From Girardinichthys multiradiatus (Eukaryota; Chordata; Actinopteri; Cyprinodontiformes; Goodeidae), in NCBI RefSeq assembly GCF_021462225.1, contig NC_061804.1, forward strand, positions 5,502,740 to 5,566,739: a DNA stretch of 64,000 bases, written 5' to 3'. Made by a program: the position numbers and the translations under genes. Every line of letters starts with the position of its first letter. The stretch's first letter is position 1. Below are positions 23,634-35,260 of this stretch, in pieces. The notes below the pieces were generated by a model. That model worked only from the letters and a program-made list of their open reading frames with translations. It did no database searches and was not told the origin of the DNA.

Positions 23634-24355
23634 TATATGTACAATTATTTGGACAGTAGCTGTTTTGGCACCCTTTAAACTTTCATCATTACTAATAAGG
23701 CTGGACCATATATAGCAAATACATCATCATCTCAGTATTAGTCTGTGCAATTTTTATTTCTCAAAGGTCTGTTTGGAGTGCAGAAATTTTTGGCCAATAT
23801 ATTCCAAGTGTTATGAACTTGCATTTTACATGCAAATGTAATGTTTAGCCAGTTGGACAGAGTCTCATGGCTGCAGATGCTCACACCAGACTTGAATAAC
23901 ATTCCCCAAAATGTGAGGGAAGCACAGGTGAGAACAAGAGAAAGAAAGAAAACAGGCATATATCACAACTGATAGCATCATCACAAACATTACCAATATT
24001 TTCACCATCACAAGATTTTCTAATTATGTGCAGGTCTAATTCCCACTGTCTTAATAGAAGTTATTTATATAATACAGGATTGCTTTAGAGTCATCAAAGC
24101 AAAACATCAGATGTACACCTGGGCTATTTGATAAAACACCACAGTGGGACCATCTCCTAACCAAACCAGTTGAGTTTGGTCACATGATCTAACCAAACAG
24201 TATGGTTTTTTGAGACCAAAATGGGTCAACTGTCTGATCGGAGAACCTACAATTAAACCATACAATGCCCTAAAATTACAACAGTATTCTTAAAAAATGT
24301 CAGAGTATAATACTACAGATACATATGAAAACATTCAATATTATTTTGTCCCTCA
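23634..24355. other. Intergenic DNA, no feature
   Basis: No recognised element. Confidence 0.4.
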
Positions 24356-24359
24356 TTTT

Positions 24360-25480
24360 AGAAAGTGAAACTTATATGTTATTTAGATTCATCACACATA
24401 GAGTGAAATATTAAAGGCCTTTATTTCTCGAATTTTTATTTTTCTGGCTTACAGATAATGGAAACTCAAAATATGTCTCAAAAATTTTTAATATTGTGAA
24501 AGTCTAATATTTAAAACTCATGGTGTCCCACCCTAAAGGACTAATTTCCTCAAGACACCTGAAAAGGTTTCCTGAGCCTCTAAACAGTCTCTCAATCTGG
24601 GTCGGTAGGCAGTACAATAATGGGAAAGACTGCTGACTTGACAGATGTCTAGAAGACATTCATTGACACCCTCCACAAGGAGGATAAGCCACAAAAAAAA
24701 CTGGTTGTTCAGAGTGCTGTATTCAAGCATATTCTGGCTTGAGTCAGCACATTAGGAGACACTACACATACACTGATGAATCCTACAGGTGGGCTACAAA
24801 TGTCACAATACTCGTGTCACGCCACTCGGGAACCAAAGACAATGTCAGAAGCGTCTTATCTGGGCTAAGAAGAAAAGGAACTGGACTGTTGCTCAATGGT
24901 CCAAAGTCCTGTTTTCAGATGAAAGTAAATTTTGCCTTTCATTGGAGTGGAGAAACAAAGAATCGACATTGCTTGAAGTCCAGCGTGTTTCCACAGTCAG
25001 TGATGATTTGGGGTACCTGCTGGTGTTGGGCCACTGATTCTTCTGAAGTCCAGTCAACGCAGCTAACTATCAGGACATTTTAGAGCCCTTCATGATTCCC
25101 TCTGCTGACAAAGTGTATTAGCACCTGCCTACATTGCTAAAGGTGCCAAAAGCCGATTCAGTGACCATGGTGTTACTGTGCTTGATTGGGCAGCAAACTG
25201 GGTGGCAAACACCTGAATCCCATAAAGAATTTGTACATTATGGTCAAGAGGAAGATGAAAGACACCAGAACCAAGGATGCAGATGACCTGAAGGCTACTA
25301 TCAAAGCAACCTGGGCTTCCCTTACACCTCAGCAGAACCACAGGCTTACATTATTTTGTTTCCACAGGGTTTTAATTTTCTGTAAGCCATAATCATGAAA
25401 ATTATTAGAAAGAAAGGCTCGAAATGTTTCAGTCCATGTGTAATGAATCTATATATTAGTTTCACTTTCTGTTTCCAAAC
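24360..25480 (+). pseudogene. Old relative of the intact Tc1-like family
   Basis: A decayed copy of the element family at 36915-38482. The block 'aatgggaaagactgctgact' at 24619-24638 corresponds to the start codon region. A stretch at 24861-24960 still encodes KRNWTVAQWSKVLFSDESKFC, including the first catalytic Asp. Both flanks keep diverged pieces of the long terminal repeats (24409-24480 and 25400-25450). Frames are broken many times. Importantly, between the conserved 'gggctaca' (24791) and 'tgggcta' (24861) words it is 42 nt longer than the three young copies (70 nt against 28), encoding an extra NQRQCQKRLIW-like stretch. Confidence 0.85.
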
Positions 25481-26339
25481 CTACCAGACAAAAGAAAAAT
25501 GAAAAAAATGAAATCTTAGTAGCCAGCATCTCATGGCTTGGGTTAGACCTCTTTGTCAGGCTCTTTATTTACTTCTACAGGAGCTGCTTGTAGTTTTAAG
25601 TCATCTTTGTATAACAGCAGCGGAAGTCCAAGACTTCGGCACTGTGTGGGTTTTTAACTTTATAATTAGGTTTAAGGTCTCTTAGCTGGCTGTTATGAAA
25701 ATGGAACAACATTAGAAGATTCGCATAATTTCACCATCCAGTTCAGTACAATTAAAGAAAAGCTACATCTTACATTAAGGCTGGGTGCACAGAGGTGGTG
25801 CACGCAGCTGTTAGTGACTGTGGAGACCCACCTCTTCTTAGGTACGTTTTGGGTTTGGGGAATTAAAATCCAACAAAGGTAACAGCTCAGCAAAGCAGAG
25901 CCACAGGACATATGGAGGCTTAAAATGTGGACGATTCAGCAGCCTTTACTTCACAGAACGTATGAAACTGCTTTGCAAATAATGCTTATTGACAGTTCTG
26001 GGCTAAAGCTACAGTCACTGTGTGTGTTTGCTTATGCGACTGCAGGTAATGTAAGTCATACACATTGAGTATATAAAGCTAAAGCTGCACAGGTATTAAG
26101 GAATAAGAGACACTTCAACATCCACCAGCACCACCTTATAATCTCTCACATGACTGCTGCTTCAGGTTGCAGTAATGTAGGATGTTGTGGATCACAGATC
26201 CTCCTACATGATTCTACACACCTTCACTGTTTAATCACTGGTTTTCCAATTAAACATGTATTTCCCAACCTCTGCAAAAAAAAACACAATCCATGTATTT
26301 CCTTTTAGTCTTCAAGGTTCTTATGATCCTTTTTTCCAG
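25481..26339. other. Intergenic DNA, no feature
   Basis: No recognised element. Confidence 0.4.
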
Positions 26340-27040
26340 TAAAAACAACCTCTCCCACAGGGTCTCAAGGAATTCCCAGACCAGAATGGATACACACTCA
26401 CTGGCCGCTTTATTAGGTAAAATCAGTGAATCAGACAATCACGTCAGCAAGTCATCTCTAGGCATCTAAGCATGGTGAAGACAACCTCCTGAAGTATAAA
26501 CTGAGCAAATGAGTTTCCTCATAACCAAGAACAGATCTAGGAAGGAATCTCAGACACTGCACAGATTCTTCTAGAGGGGTTCAAGGCATTTCCCAGACCA
26601 TAATATACACTGGGTTCTTGCATGGAGTATGGGTCTCCCCTCGGGTCTCTTCCCAGCAGGGGATGAGCATAAAACGTCTAAAGCTAGGAGGGATCTAAAT
26701 CAAATTTAGAAACCACTTCAACTGGGTCCTTTCAATGTGACAAATCACCAATACTGCCCTGAATCATGGAGTTTCTTACCTCAGGACTCCAATTTCAGTC
26801 TCTAGTATCCAAAATCTTATTATTTTGGTCATTATCCATATCTTATTGTTACTGGTGAAGTTCAGAAGGTAGGTACCAGTAAATCAAGAGCTTTATTATT
26901 TACCTTAAATAGATCTTCAATGTAACAGACTAAATATGACGCCCAAATCCATCTTTCCCACAGGCTCTCTATCCTCCCATGAGTTGTGAACAAGACAGAG
27001 ATACTGAAACTCACCAACATGAGGCAAACATTCCCTCGAA
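26340..27040 (-). pseudogene. Very old Rex3/RTE fragment, interrupted
   Basis: Antisense Rex3-like debris. 'tcaaggaattcccagaccag' (26364-26383) and 'tcaaggcatttcccagacca' (26581-26600) both match the complement of copy A near 10481-10505. Blocks 'gggtctcccctcgggtctct', 'aaccacttcaactgggtcct' and 'gaacaagacagagatactga' follow in the antisense order of the Rex3 3' coding region. No frame survives. A Tc1-like fragment sits at 26391-26580. Confidence 0.6.
26391..26580 (+). mobile_element. Tc1-like end fragment inserted in Rex3 debris
   Basis: Begins 'tacacactcactggccgctt' then 'tattaggta', the same end as the element at 22834-23633 but opposite in orientation. It continues with a degenerate leader ('aatcagacaatcacgtcagc' and 'atggtgaagac'). 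No transposase core is present. The two sides carry similar copies of about 27-30 bp of Rex3 sequence. Confidence 0.65.
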
Positions 27041-28155
27041 ATCATTTCATTAAGCAATCATTTAGCAGTTTAAGACAAAGACGGGCTTTGATTAAACTCT
27101 CAAAGCTTAGCTAGACGTTTTTGTCCTGAGATTTTCTGATTTGCATTTCTCTTGTTCATTAGAATGCAGGTAGGAAGCCCTACATAGGCACATCCTTATG
27201 GTTCTTATTATTCTACTGTATTAACAAGACAGCCACGAACACCTCCTCAATTTAATTAGAGTTTCATCTTTTAAGATGCCTCATCCATTCCCCATATGTG
27301 GCAGGAGGCCGCCCCACTGATGAAGACTAAGCAAAGACTGCTTGACCATCCTGCCAATGTCACAGTATCTTTTCTACATGTACGCCAGGAGAACGCTGCA
27401 TCCATTACACACACCGCTGCCCAATTAGAGCAGGAATGTGAATTAATGGACAGGTTGGGATAGGTTAATGAAGGGTGGTGCCGATCCGCTGAGGATTCAA
27501 ATTAAAAACTGTAGCCCCCTTTTGAACAAAGTTTATTTGTGAATATTTCCACCTCTGCCTGAGATCATCTTGTTGGTGTTGTCCTATGTAGGTGCCTTTT
27601 CTGTTTAAAAGACAATAAAGCGCTGAGCAGCTGATGTGAAGGTGAATGATTGGGTGTCGTATTTTAGAGGCTACTCTCTCCACTTGTACATGACTTTGTC
27701 ACTATTTCATGCTGAGATAATTAAAATGACCAATAAAATCAGGACATGAGACAGAGGAAACAAGGAAATAAAATTATGAAATAATTACAAAAAACAAGCT
27801 TCTACTTTTTTATAAATCCTACTTTTTTGAACCCCCAAATACACAAAAAATCTGCAGTTAACACAACTGCAGTAATTTAGTTGCATTCATCTTTTATTAT
27901 CGTTTTTGCAGGTTAGATAGGAGCAAATATACAAAAATGACATCAAAACAAAAAAAAAGAGAGATTTTATGACGGCATTTTTTCTGACCCTTTATGCATT
28001 CAATTTAATCTGGGTGTTGAAAAGGTTAATTATTTGACAGGAAACAGCAAATGGTGTCAGAAATAAACAAGCTTTAAGGAAATCTAAATAAGTTCTGAAA
28101 ACAAAACACACAACATACTCCACAGTCATTATTTAATAAGCACAAATGAAGAAAA
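27041..28155. other. Intergenic DNA, no feature
   Basis: No recognised element or exon. Confidence 0.4.
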
Positions 28156-28159
28156 AATG

Positions 28160-28860
28160 GGAAATCTGTGATTGAAAAACTAGGTACACCCTTACTGTGT
28201 CCAAAGGGTTTAAGAAGGGAAGTACCAGACTGGTGCTGCTGATCAAGAGTATTTAATTAACTGATTGACAACATGTGGGCACTGTGACTCTATAAAGCAG
28301 GGGTTTTTGCAGTTTGCCACTCTGTGGCCTACTTGATTGGAAGGACCAAATGAGAAAGACTCTTCTCTTATAAAATAACATGGCTGCATGACTTGAGTTG
28401 GAAAATTGAATCTGAATGAACCACATGATATCTAGAACAATGTTCTTTAGACAGATGAGACCAATGTAGAGATAACTGGCGACAATGCATAGTGTCAAGT
28501 TTAGAGAAAACCATAGAACATCATAGATAAAAAAAAAAAAACCTCATACCAGCTGTCAGGTATGGTGACAGGGGGAATATTTGGGTTTTTGGACACACTG
28601 CAGTTAATGAGTTAATCATGAACTTCTCTATATACTAAAGCACTCTAGAATCAAATCTGAGACCATCTGTCATACAGCTGAAGCTTGGCCCAAACTGGGT
28701 CCTCAGCAGGACAATGATCCTGAACACTGCAGTGAAAGAGAATCAGTGTGTTGGAATAGCCCAGTCAAATTCTAGACCCTAACCTGATTAAAATGCTGTG
28801 CTTTTCTTCTTTGCTGTATGCTGTACTTTCCTTCTCCATTGTGCAGCAATGGATACCTGC
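28160..28860 (+). pseudogene. Tc1-like transposase relic
   Basis: A decayed plus-strand Tc1-like copy. The leader 'ctaggtacacccttactgtg' and 'tgctgctgatcaagagtatt' is followed by a degenerate first-Asp block ('cagatgagaccaatgtagag', 28453-28472). Then come 'acctcataccagctgtcagg' (28541), the 'gagaccatctgtcatacagc' block (28659), and 'caggacaatgatcctgaaca' (28709), the second-Asp block. Order fits a Tc1 transposase. The relics at 49400-49870 and 5150-5460 follow the same pattern and probably belong to the same subfamily. No open frame survives. Confidence 0.72.
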
Positions 28861-28986
28861 AAGGCTCAATGAACAAAACAATTTAGTAAGAAACGGACAA
28901 TCAATCAGCGGTAAGAAGGTCATAAATACAGGTATTGTTTGTAAAAGCGTTATATAAATTAAAAATGCAAATCTATTGTTTGTCCT

Positions 28987-29297
28987 GGTGATAAGTGACA
29001 GCTGGTGCCTGTCTCCAGCAGCCTATGGGTGGGAGGCAGGGTTTACCCTGGACAGGTCACCAGTCCATCACAAAGACACACAGGACAAACAACAATGCAC
29101 TCACACCTAAGGGCAATTGAGAGAGACCAATTAACCTAACTGTCATGTTTTTGACTGTGGGCGGAAGAGTACCCAGAGAAAACCTACACATGCACAGGGA
29201 AAACATGCAAACTCCATGAAGACCCCAGGCTGGAAGTCAAACCCAGGACCTTCTTGCTGCAAGGCAACAGCGCTATCAACTGCGCAACCATCCAGCC
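28987..29297 (-). repeat. tRNA-derived SINE (antisense copy)
   Basis: Read on the minus strand, it starts at 29297 with the tRNA-like head. The complement of box A is at 29278-29289 (caactgcgcaac region). The box B region is the complement of 'ggaagtcaaacccaggacct' around 29231-29250. The body ('ctccatgaagacccc', 'gggcaattgagagagaccaa', 'tggacaggtcaccagtccat') matches the complete copy at 39637-39982. The 3' end lies near 28987. RNA polymerase III promoter elements are expected but degraded. Confidence 0.8.
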
Positions 29298-30359
29298 TGT
29301 GACATAACAATTGAAAATTTACGAAAATAGACAACTCTAAGTGTTTGTAGTCATTGGTAAGAATATGCTATTCTTTGTATGTCCAAAAAAGTTTCTGAAA
29401 TTTAAACAGAATAAAGGAACCCATCCAGATTTAAATGAAGATTTAAATGTGAAATGAATACCTGCATGACTGAAAAAAACCTGCAATCCTAATGAACTCT
29501 AGGATTGCATGTCTTGTGGCACAGTCTACATCTGTAAGCAACCAACATCAGACATTTTAACAAAAACAAAAAGAAAACAAAATGTATTAAAAAGTAAAAA
29601 TGCCTTGCTGGGTCTTACTGTAAACATGATTAAAAAGAGCCCACAAACACTAAACAATGGCAATATCCCACAAGCTAATAATCAACACACCGAAAATCAA
29701 CTAAACACCACAGAAACAACACACTATACACTCAGAAGGGACCATATCTCAATTACTCACATGAAAGAACTCAGAACAGATATTGGAGATGCACTGAGCA
29801 TAATCACTATGATTTTAATTTTACACACAATGTTGCCTAAAGACTATTCTCTTCATTTGAATCTAAATCTGAATGTAAAAAAATTAAAAATGTCATCCCA
29901 TCTCAAGCACACAATTCATTATGTATTTATTTACATCTCATGTGTTTTGTTTAAGGCATTAATTGATCATGATTGGGCAGTTCATGAACTGCCCAATCAT
30001 GACAGCAATGACTGAAAAAACTAGCGACAGCATAGACAGCTAAGCAAGTGTTTCATTCCAGTAAAAATGGTAACATACCCAGTTCCAATAAGTCAGTGGT
30101 TCTTTATTTCTGAATAAGCTTTGCTGGCTTGAATACTAGCTTTACTTTGAAGGTAAATGCACTCCAGGAGCACTGCATTACATCATGTAAAATAAGGCAC
30201 ATCAGTTGTTGCCTTTAACACAAATTAGTACTTTAGCAACGTGCTAAAGTGTCTGAAAGCAGGACAAATTACCGGTCTCCAGCTATGGCTCAAGTACAGG
30301 CCGCAGACCTGAGTGGGTTGTTTGAAAGAAAATACTAGGGGCGTATTATTGTAATGCGC
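29298..30359. other. Intergenic DNA with a perfect palindrome
   Basis: AT-rich. A 168-codon plus-strand frame (29509-30015) is Asn/Thr/Lys-rich, has no recognisable domain and runs into a perfect palindrome. I treat it as chance. Confidence 0.4.
29967..30002. repeat. Perfect 36-bp palindrome
   Basis: The 18-base half tcatgattgggcagttca is followed at once by its exact reverse complement, with no spacer. All 18 pairs match. It can form a cruciform or hairpin. No element ends were found beside it. Confidence 0.95.
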
Positions 30360-30955
30360 TGGTGTGCGTTGTCCTTGAGTAGCTGTTAGCTTAAGTAGCA
30401 GGCAGCACAACTCTAAGTAGCTTGACTTTGAGAAGATGGTTAGCTGATTAATTCCAAGTAGCTGTAAACTTAATCTGAGTGGCTCTTAGCTTGGCACACT
30501 GATAGCTACTCCCAATTAGAGAAGCTATTAGTTCAACGATGAGGCTTTAGGCTTTTATCTTGAGTAGCTGTTATCCTGTTTTGCCTTTAGCCCAACTCTG
30601 AACAGTTTGTTGGTTACAATCAGACTGCCGGTGAACTCAACTCAGAGTAGCTGCCCCAACTTAAAGTAGTTGCTATTTTGATTAGCTGTTGGCCTAACAT
30701 TGAGTAACCCTTGCCTAGACTTTGAGAAGCTTTTAGGTTTAGTAAATCTTAGTTTATGTTACTTTTAGCTGCATGTCAATTCACCTCAATCCAAGCAGAT
30801 GTTAGCTAAACTGGGTAGTTGGCTTAGCTTCAAGTAGACATTATCCTGAGAAGCTGTTAGTTCAACTTCAAGAGGTTGTTGCCTTGTGCTGCCATTTGCT
30901 CAACCTTGAGTAGGTGTTAGCTCGAGAACCTGTTAGTTTAACTCTGAGTAGAGGC
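30360..30955. repeat. Degenerate 22-bp-type tandem repeat, left part
   Basis: Many imperfect copies of a unit close to caactctgagtagctgttagct, read as two overlapping words 'ctctgagtagctg' and 'agctgttagctcaac'. Units are spaced about 20-50 bp apart and strongly diverged. The same tract resumes at 34916, after an insertion. Confidence 0.75.
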
Positions 30956-31283
30956 TTCCGGGGCGGAAGCCCCGCATGTTTTCTGAACAGCCGCGGACTT
31001 CTCAATAGAAGAAATTTAGAAGTATTAAAAATATACAGCCACAAATGGTATTGGACTTCACATTTTTATTTAAAAACAATCAGTTTTTCAATTGTGTTCC
31101 ATAGAGTCACGTCCCGCTCCACCTAACTTGACAATGAGTTAAAAGGAGAAGACAAAAATTTTTTATTTGCGAATGCGCAACTACGCACACAGCCAGAGAC
31201 GGACTCCATTTTGGAGAAGTCCAGAACAGCAGTTTACTCCAGGTCGACCTGCTTCCTTCATTACCTGAAAAGTAACTAACTAA

Positions 31284-33328
31284 CTAACTGATGTGGTGAC
31301 ATCATACATCCGTTTCTGTGAGGACATGTGTGGGCAGACCAAGACCTTCTGCACCTTTGGGAACAATAAGCCATGGTTTACTCCACACCTCAGGAATCTG
31401 CGCAGGGAAAAGGAAGAAGCTCACAGCAGTGGAGATTGGGCGCGGTACAGGCAGGCCAGGAACAAACTAACAAAAGAGATCAAAGCAGCTAAGAGAAGCT
31501 ACAGTGAGAAGCTGAAGAACAGCGTTTCTACTGGTGACACTTCGGCTGTATGGACTGGTCTGAGAAACCTGACTGCCTATAGGAGGCCCTCCACCCATCC
31601 TGAACAGAGTCGTCTCCTGGCCAACCATCTGAATGGCTTCTACTGCAGACATGACAGGAAGCTGTTCACACCTCAAATCATCCCCTCTACATCCCATTCA
31701 GGAACAAATTCCTCCCATAAAGCAACCAATCCCCCACCATCAGATCCTCTGCCTGCACTAAAGATCTCCGAGGAAGAGGTAAACAGGCTCTTTCAGCGCA
31801 TGAAAACAAAGAAAGCTGGAGGACCTGATAACGTCTCCCCATCATGCCTGAAAGCCTGCGCACATCAACTCGCTCCGATCTTCATGAGGATGTTCAACAA
31901 GTCACTGGAGAAATGTGAGGTCCCCTCCTGCCTCAAACGATCCACCATCATCCTGGTTCCCAAGAAACCCACCATCGTAGGATTAAATGACTACAGGCCT
32001 GTAGCCCTGACGTCTGTGATCATGAAATCTTTTGAGCGGCTGGTGTTGAAGCACCTGAAAGACATCACAGGCCCCCTGCTGGACCCCCTGCAATTTGCTT
32101 ACTGAGCAAACAGGTCGGCAGATGATGCTGTCAACTTAGGTCTACACTTCATCCTGCAACACCTCGACCACCCAGGGACGTACGCCAGGATCCTGTTTGT
32201 AGACTTCAGCTCGGCCTTCAACACCATCATACCCGACATCCTCCACCAGAAGCTCACACAGCTCAACGTCCCAGCCTCCACCTGTCAGTGGGTCAACAGC
32301 TTCCTGACAGACCGACAGCAGCAGGTGAGACTGGGTAGCATCTTCTCCCGATCCAGATCAATAAGTACTGGTGCCCCCCAGGGGTGTGTTCTATCCCCAC
32401 TCCTCTTCTCTCTGTACACAAATGACTGCACCTCATCGGACTCGTCCGTGAAACTCCTTAAGTTTACAGACGACACCACTGTCATTGGACTGATCTAGGA
32501 CGGAGAGGAGTCTGCATACAGACAGCAGGTGGATCGGCTGGTACACTGGTGCGGTCAGAACTACCTTGAACTGTACCCACTCAAGACTGTGGAAATGGTG
32601 GTGGACTTTCGGAGAACACCACCCCCATACACCCCCCTCACCATCCTCAACAACACTGTATCGGCCGTAGACCACTTCAGGTTCTTAGGAACCACCATCT
32701 CTGAGGACCTGAGATGGTCTTCACACATAGACACTGTTCGAAAGAAGGCCCAGCAGAGACTGTACTTCCTGAGGCAACTCAAGAAGTTCAACCCTCCACA
32801 GGAGCTGTTGGTCATCTTCTACACTGCCATCATTCAGTCTGTCCTGTCTTCATCCATCTCAGTGTGGTTTGGCTCATCCACAAAACAGGACAGGTCCAGA
32901 ATGCAACGAATAATCAGGACTGCAGAGAGAATAATCAGGGCTGACCTTCCCTCCATCCAGGACTTATACAGGTCTAGGGTCAAGAAAAGAGCTGCCAAAA
33001 TGTCTGCCGACCCCACACACCCTGCACATAAACTGTTTAGAGTTTTACCTTCAGGCCGCCGCTACAGAGCACTGTTTATTAAAACCAGCCGCCACAGAGA
33101 CAGTTTCTTCCCCCAGGCTGTTTCTCTGTTGAACATTCAATAGAGTACAAAACAACAGCATACAGATGTTGCAACTGCACCTTTTTTATTAGATATGTGT
33201 ACATTGTAAATTGTAAATTTGTATATTCTGTAATACAAAAACAGAACAAAAGAGCAAAGTGTACCGGAGGCAAATTCCTTGTTTGTATGTACAAACTTGG
33301 CAATAAAGCTGATTCTGATTCTGATCGC
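31284..33328 (+). mobile_element. L2-type LINE, 5'-truncated, CTGATT tail
   Basis: A non-LTR retrotransposon of the Jockey/L2 group. It lacks the endonuclease half. The coding part (31293-33143) is followed by about 185 bp of 3' UTR with 'attccttgtttgtatgtaca' and 'cttggcaataaagctgattc', ending in a CTGATT repeat at 33311-33328. The same tail is at 36779-36884. No target duplication is evident. Confidence 0.85.
31293..33143 (+). pseudogene. L2-type LINE reverse transcriptase with two stops
   Basis: One frame runs across about 617 codons with only two nonsense codons, TGA at 32103-32105 and TAG at 32496-32498, and no frameshift seen. Domains in order: a linker (NKPWFTPHLRNLRREKEEA), RT fingers (KAGGPDNVSPSCLK, VPKKPTIVGLNDYRPVALT), palm A (FVDFSSAFNTIIP), GAPQGCVLSPLLFSLY, the catalytic FTDD at 32463-32474 where FADD is usual, then RFLGTTISEDLRWSSH and the C-terminal RVLPSGRRYRALFIKTSRHRDSFFPQAV. 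The Ala-to-Thr change beside the catalytic aspartates and the two stops make it inactive. Its open structure implies a fairly recent insertion. Confidence 0.9.
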
Positions 33329-34408
33329 CTCAAACAGGGCTCATTTCAGAGCAACCACAGAGCCAACCGAAGAGTGGGAGCCTAGTGGGTGTGTGTGTAC
33401 AGGAAAAGGTGGAAGCAGAGTGGTATAACCCAGACGAAGAGAGGCGGTAAAACCTGAATGCTTGGAATGGGCTGATTGTAAGTTACAACTAATCACTGAT
33501 TCACTCAGCAAGACATGAGGTGGAGGTTCACTCTAATGAGCATCATCAGGGTCATAATGAGGGACTTTCACCTGAGCTACAGGTAACGTTAAATGATCTG
33601 TGATAGAAAACAGCAGCAACCTTCTCTGTGAGCTTCTAGCCGTATTTGCACCATAATGTGAAAATATCTGGTCCTTTACTTCAGTCAAAATAAAATCATT
33701 TAATCCTCACGTAGCTGAACACATTAAAAGGTCCTTCAGATCAACACATTGATCTCATGGCAGCAGCCAGTCTTATAGTTCAACATGTAGACAGAAAAAA
33801 GTGTTGCTCAATAAACCAGGAAAATATCTCCTGGTTCCAGTAAGACGAAATAGAAAGAGCAAAAGTAAACCTCCCTGTTCTCTTTCATATCTTCTGTGCT
33901 GATTCTAAACATACAGCTCTGGGTTTAAAGATGCAACATAATTAAGAAATAAATCATAGCAATTAATCACAGGTGGACCATTGATTAGTTAACAATTTTA
34001 TTTTTCTGAATTACATATATAATATTATATAAACTAAACTAATTAAACAAGGATACAGTTTTACTGAAGGTGAGACATGCATACCATATGTATACAGTTA
34101 TTAATAACTGTAATATTAGTATTGATACGGTCCAGGACGAGGCTCTATGCTATATTATAAACACCACAATTTAACACCCTTTCCTCTCAAAGTGTTTAAT
34201 AGTAAGAAGTACAATAATGTCTCACTTTCTTAGTGCCAAACAAAAGACTGTTGTAAAATGTTTCATTTATTATTTTTGGCAAATTTCTCCAGAAGTGGAA
34301 CGAAGGGCTGAAAAGATTAATAAAAGAAGGAACAATTTTAATAAAATGTTTTGAAAGCTCTTGGCATAATAAAAATAAATGTGTTTGAAAAAGATTTAGG
34401 AAAATCCA

Positions 34409-34437
34409 CTTTATTCCACTTTATTCCACTTTCCTTT
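34409..34437. repeat. Short 11-bp tandem repeat
   Basis: The unit ccactttattc is repeated about two and a half times. Confidence 0.8.
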
Positions 34438-34915
34438 TTTGAAATATAAGAATAAAGACAACGAAGCCTCAGGAGAGGAACACTTTGATGAGAATGTAAT
34501 GTTTAAAAAGGTAATTCATGTAGATGACAAAAGAAGCACATTCATCTGGCTCATAGTAAACATCTCTGAGTTTAAGAAAAACTTTTGTCAGCAAAAATTC
34601 CGATTAAGGTCTTTTCTAAATACCTCAAAATGTGTCATTATTTGCTTCAGCAAAATGGTTTTTCATTAGGCCTAAACTCTGTTTCAGTTTCATTCAGCTT
34701 CTAACAAAAATAAAAAGTAAATTTATTGCGAACCTTTTTTGTTTGATTCACAATAATTTACATTCAATCTAAAACCAGCCGAGACAGAGAACTGGTACAA
34801 TATGTCCAATATTATTTTAATTTTAAATTACCTATAAATTGTCTTATTGAAATCTAAATATTTTTGATCTGGGCTAAAGCCCCCAATGTTTTGAGACCCT
34901 AAAAACGCCCCTGGC

Positions 34916-35260
34916 TGTTACTTTGAGGAACGTCTAGCTCAACTCTGAGTAGCTGTTAACTGAAATCCAACTAGCTGTTAGCTCATTTCTGAGCAGCTAT
35001 CACCTTGAGTTGCTTTAAGGATCAATCAAAGACGTTTCTGGCCTCAGGGTAGCTGGTAGCTCAGCTTTGAGTAGCTGTTTTGTATTAACTCAGAATAGCT
35101 GGTAATTTAACTCAGAGTAGCTGGTAGCTTGATTCAGAGTAACTTTTAGTTCCACTTCCCAGAAATAGCTGGTAGCTCAACTCCCAAGTAGCTGGTAGCT
35201 TTAGTAGCTGGTAGCAGGCTTCTGAGTGGCTTTTAGCTTGACTCTCCACGTCTATTGCTG
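34916..35260. repeat. Degenerate 22-bp-type tandem repeat, right part
   Basis: Continuation of the tract at 30360-30955: 'ctcaactctgagtagctgtt', 'cagagtagctggtagctt' and 'tgagtagctgtt' recur. Units here more often read agctggtagct than agctgttagct, so the right part has drifted or been homogenised separately. Confidence 0.75.

Larger units (their letters stand above)
30956..34915. other. Insertion splitting the 22-bp repeat tract
   Basis: The repeat reads gagtag up to 30955 and continues ctgttac from 34916. The intervening 3.96 kb therefore entered the tract. It starts with a hairpin-forming block (ggcttccggggcggaagcc, 30958-30976) and ends 'aaaacgcccctgg'. A word like 'gggctaaagccccc...atgtttt' occurs near both ends in the same direction (30968-30990 and 34868-34896). 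The L2-type LINE at 31284-33328 sits inside. The remainder (33329-34915) has no coding signal, and the inserted element was not identified. Confidence 0.55.

Noticed and set aside
29509..30015. 168-codon plus-strand frame
   Set aside because: Low-complexity Asn/Thr/Lys-rich translation of AT-rich DNA, no motif, ends in a palindrome.
30958..30976. Rho-independent-terminator-like hairpin
   Set aside because: Eukaryotic context and no adjacent gene; listed instead as a possible element edge.
30360..35260. CRISPR-like repeat array
   Set aside because: Units are strongly diverged, spacing irregular, no uniform spacers, and the genome is eukaryotic.
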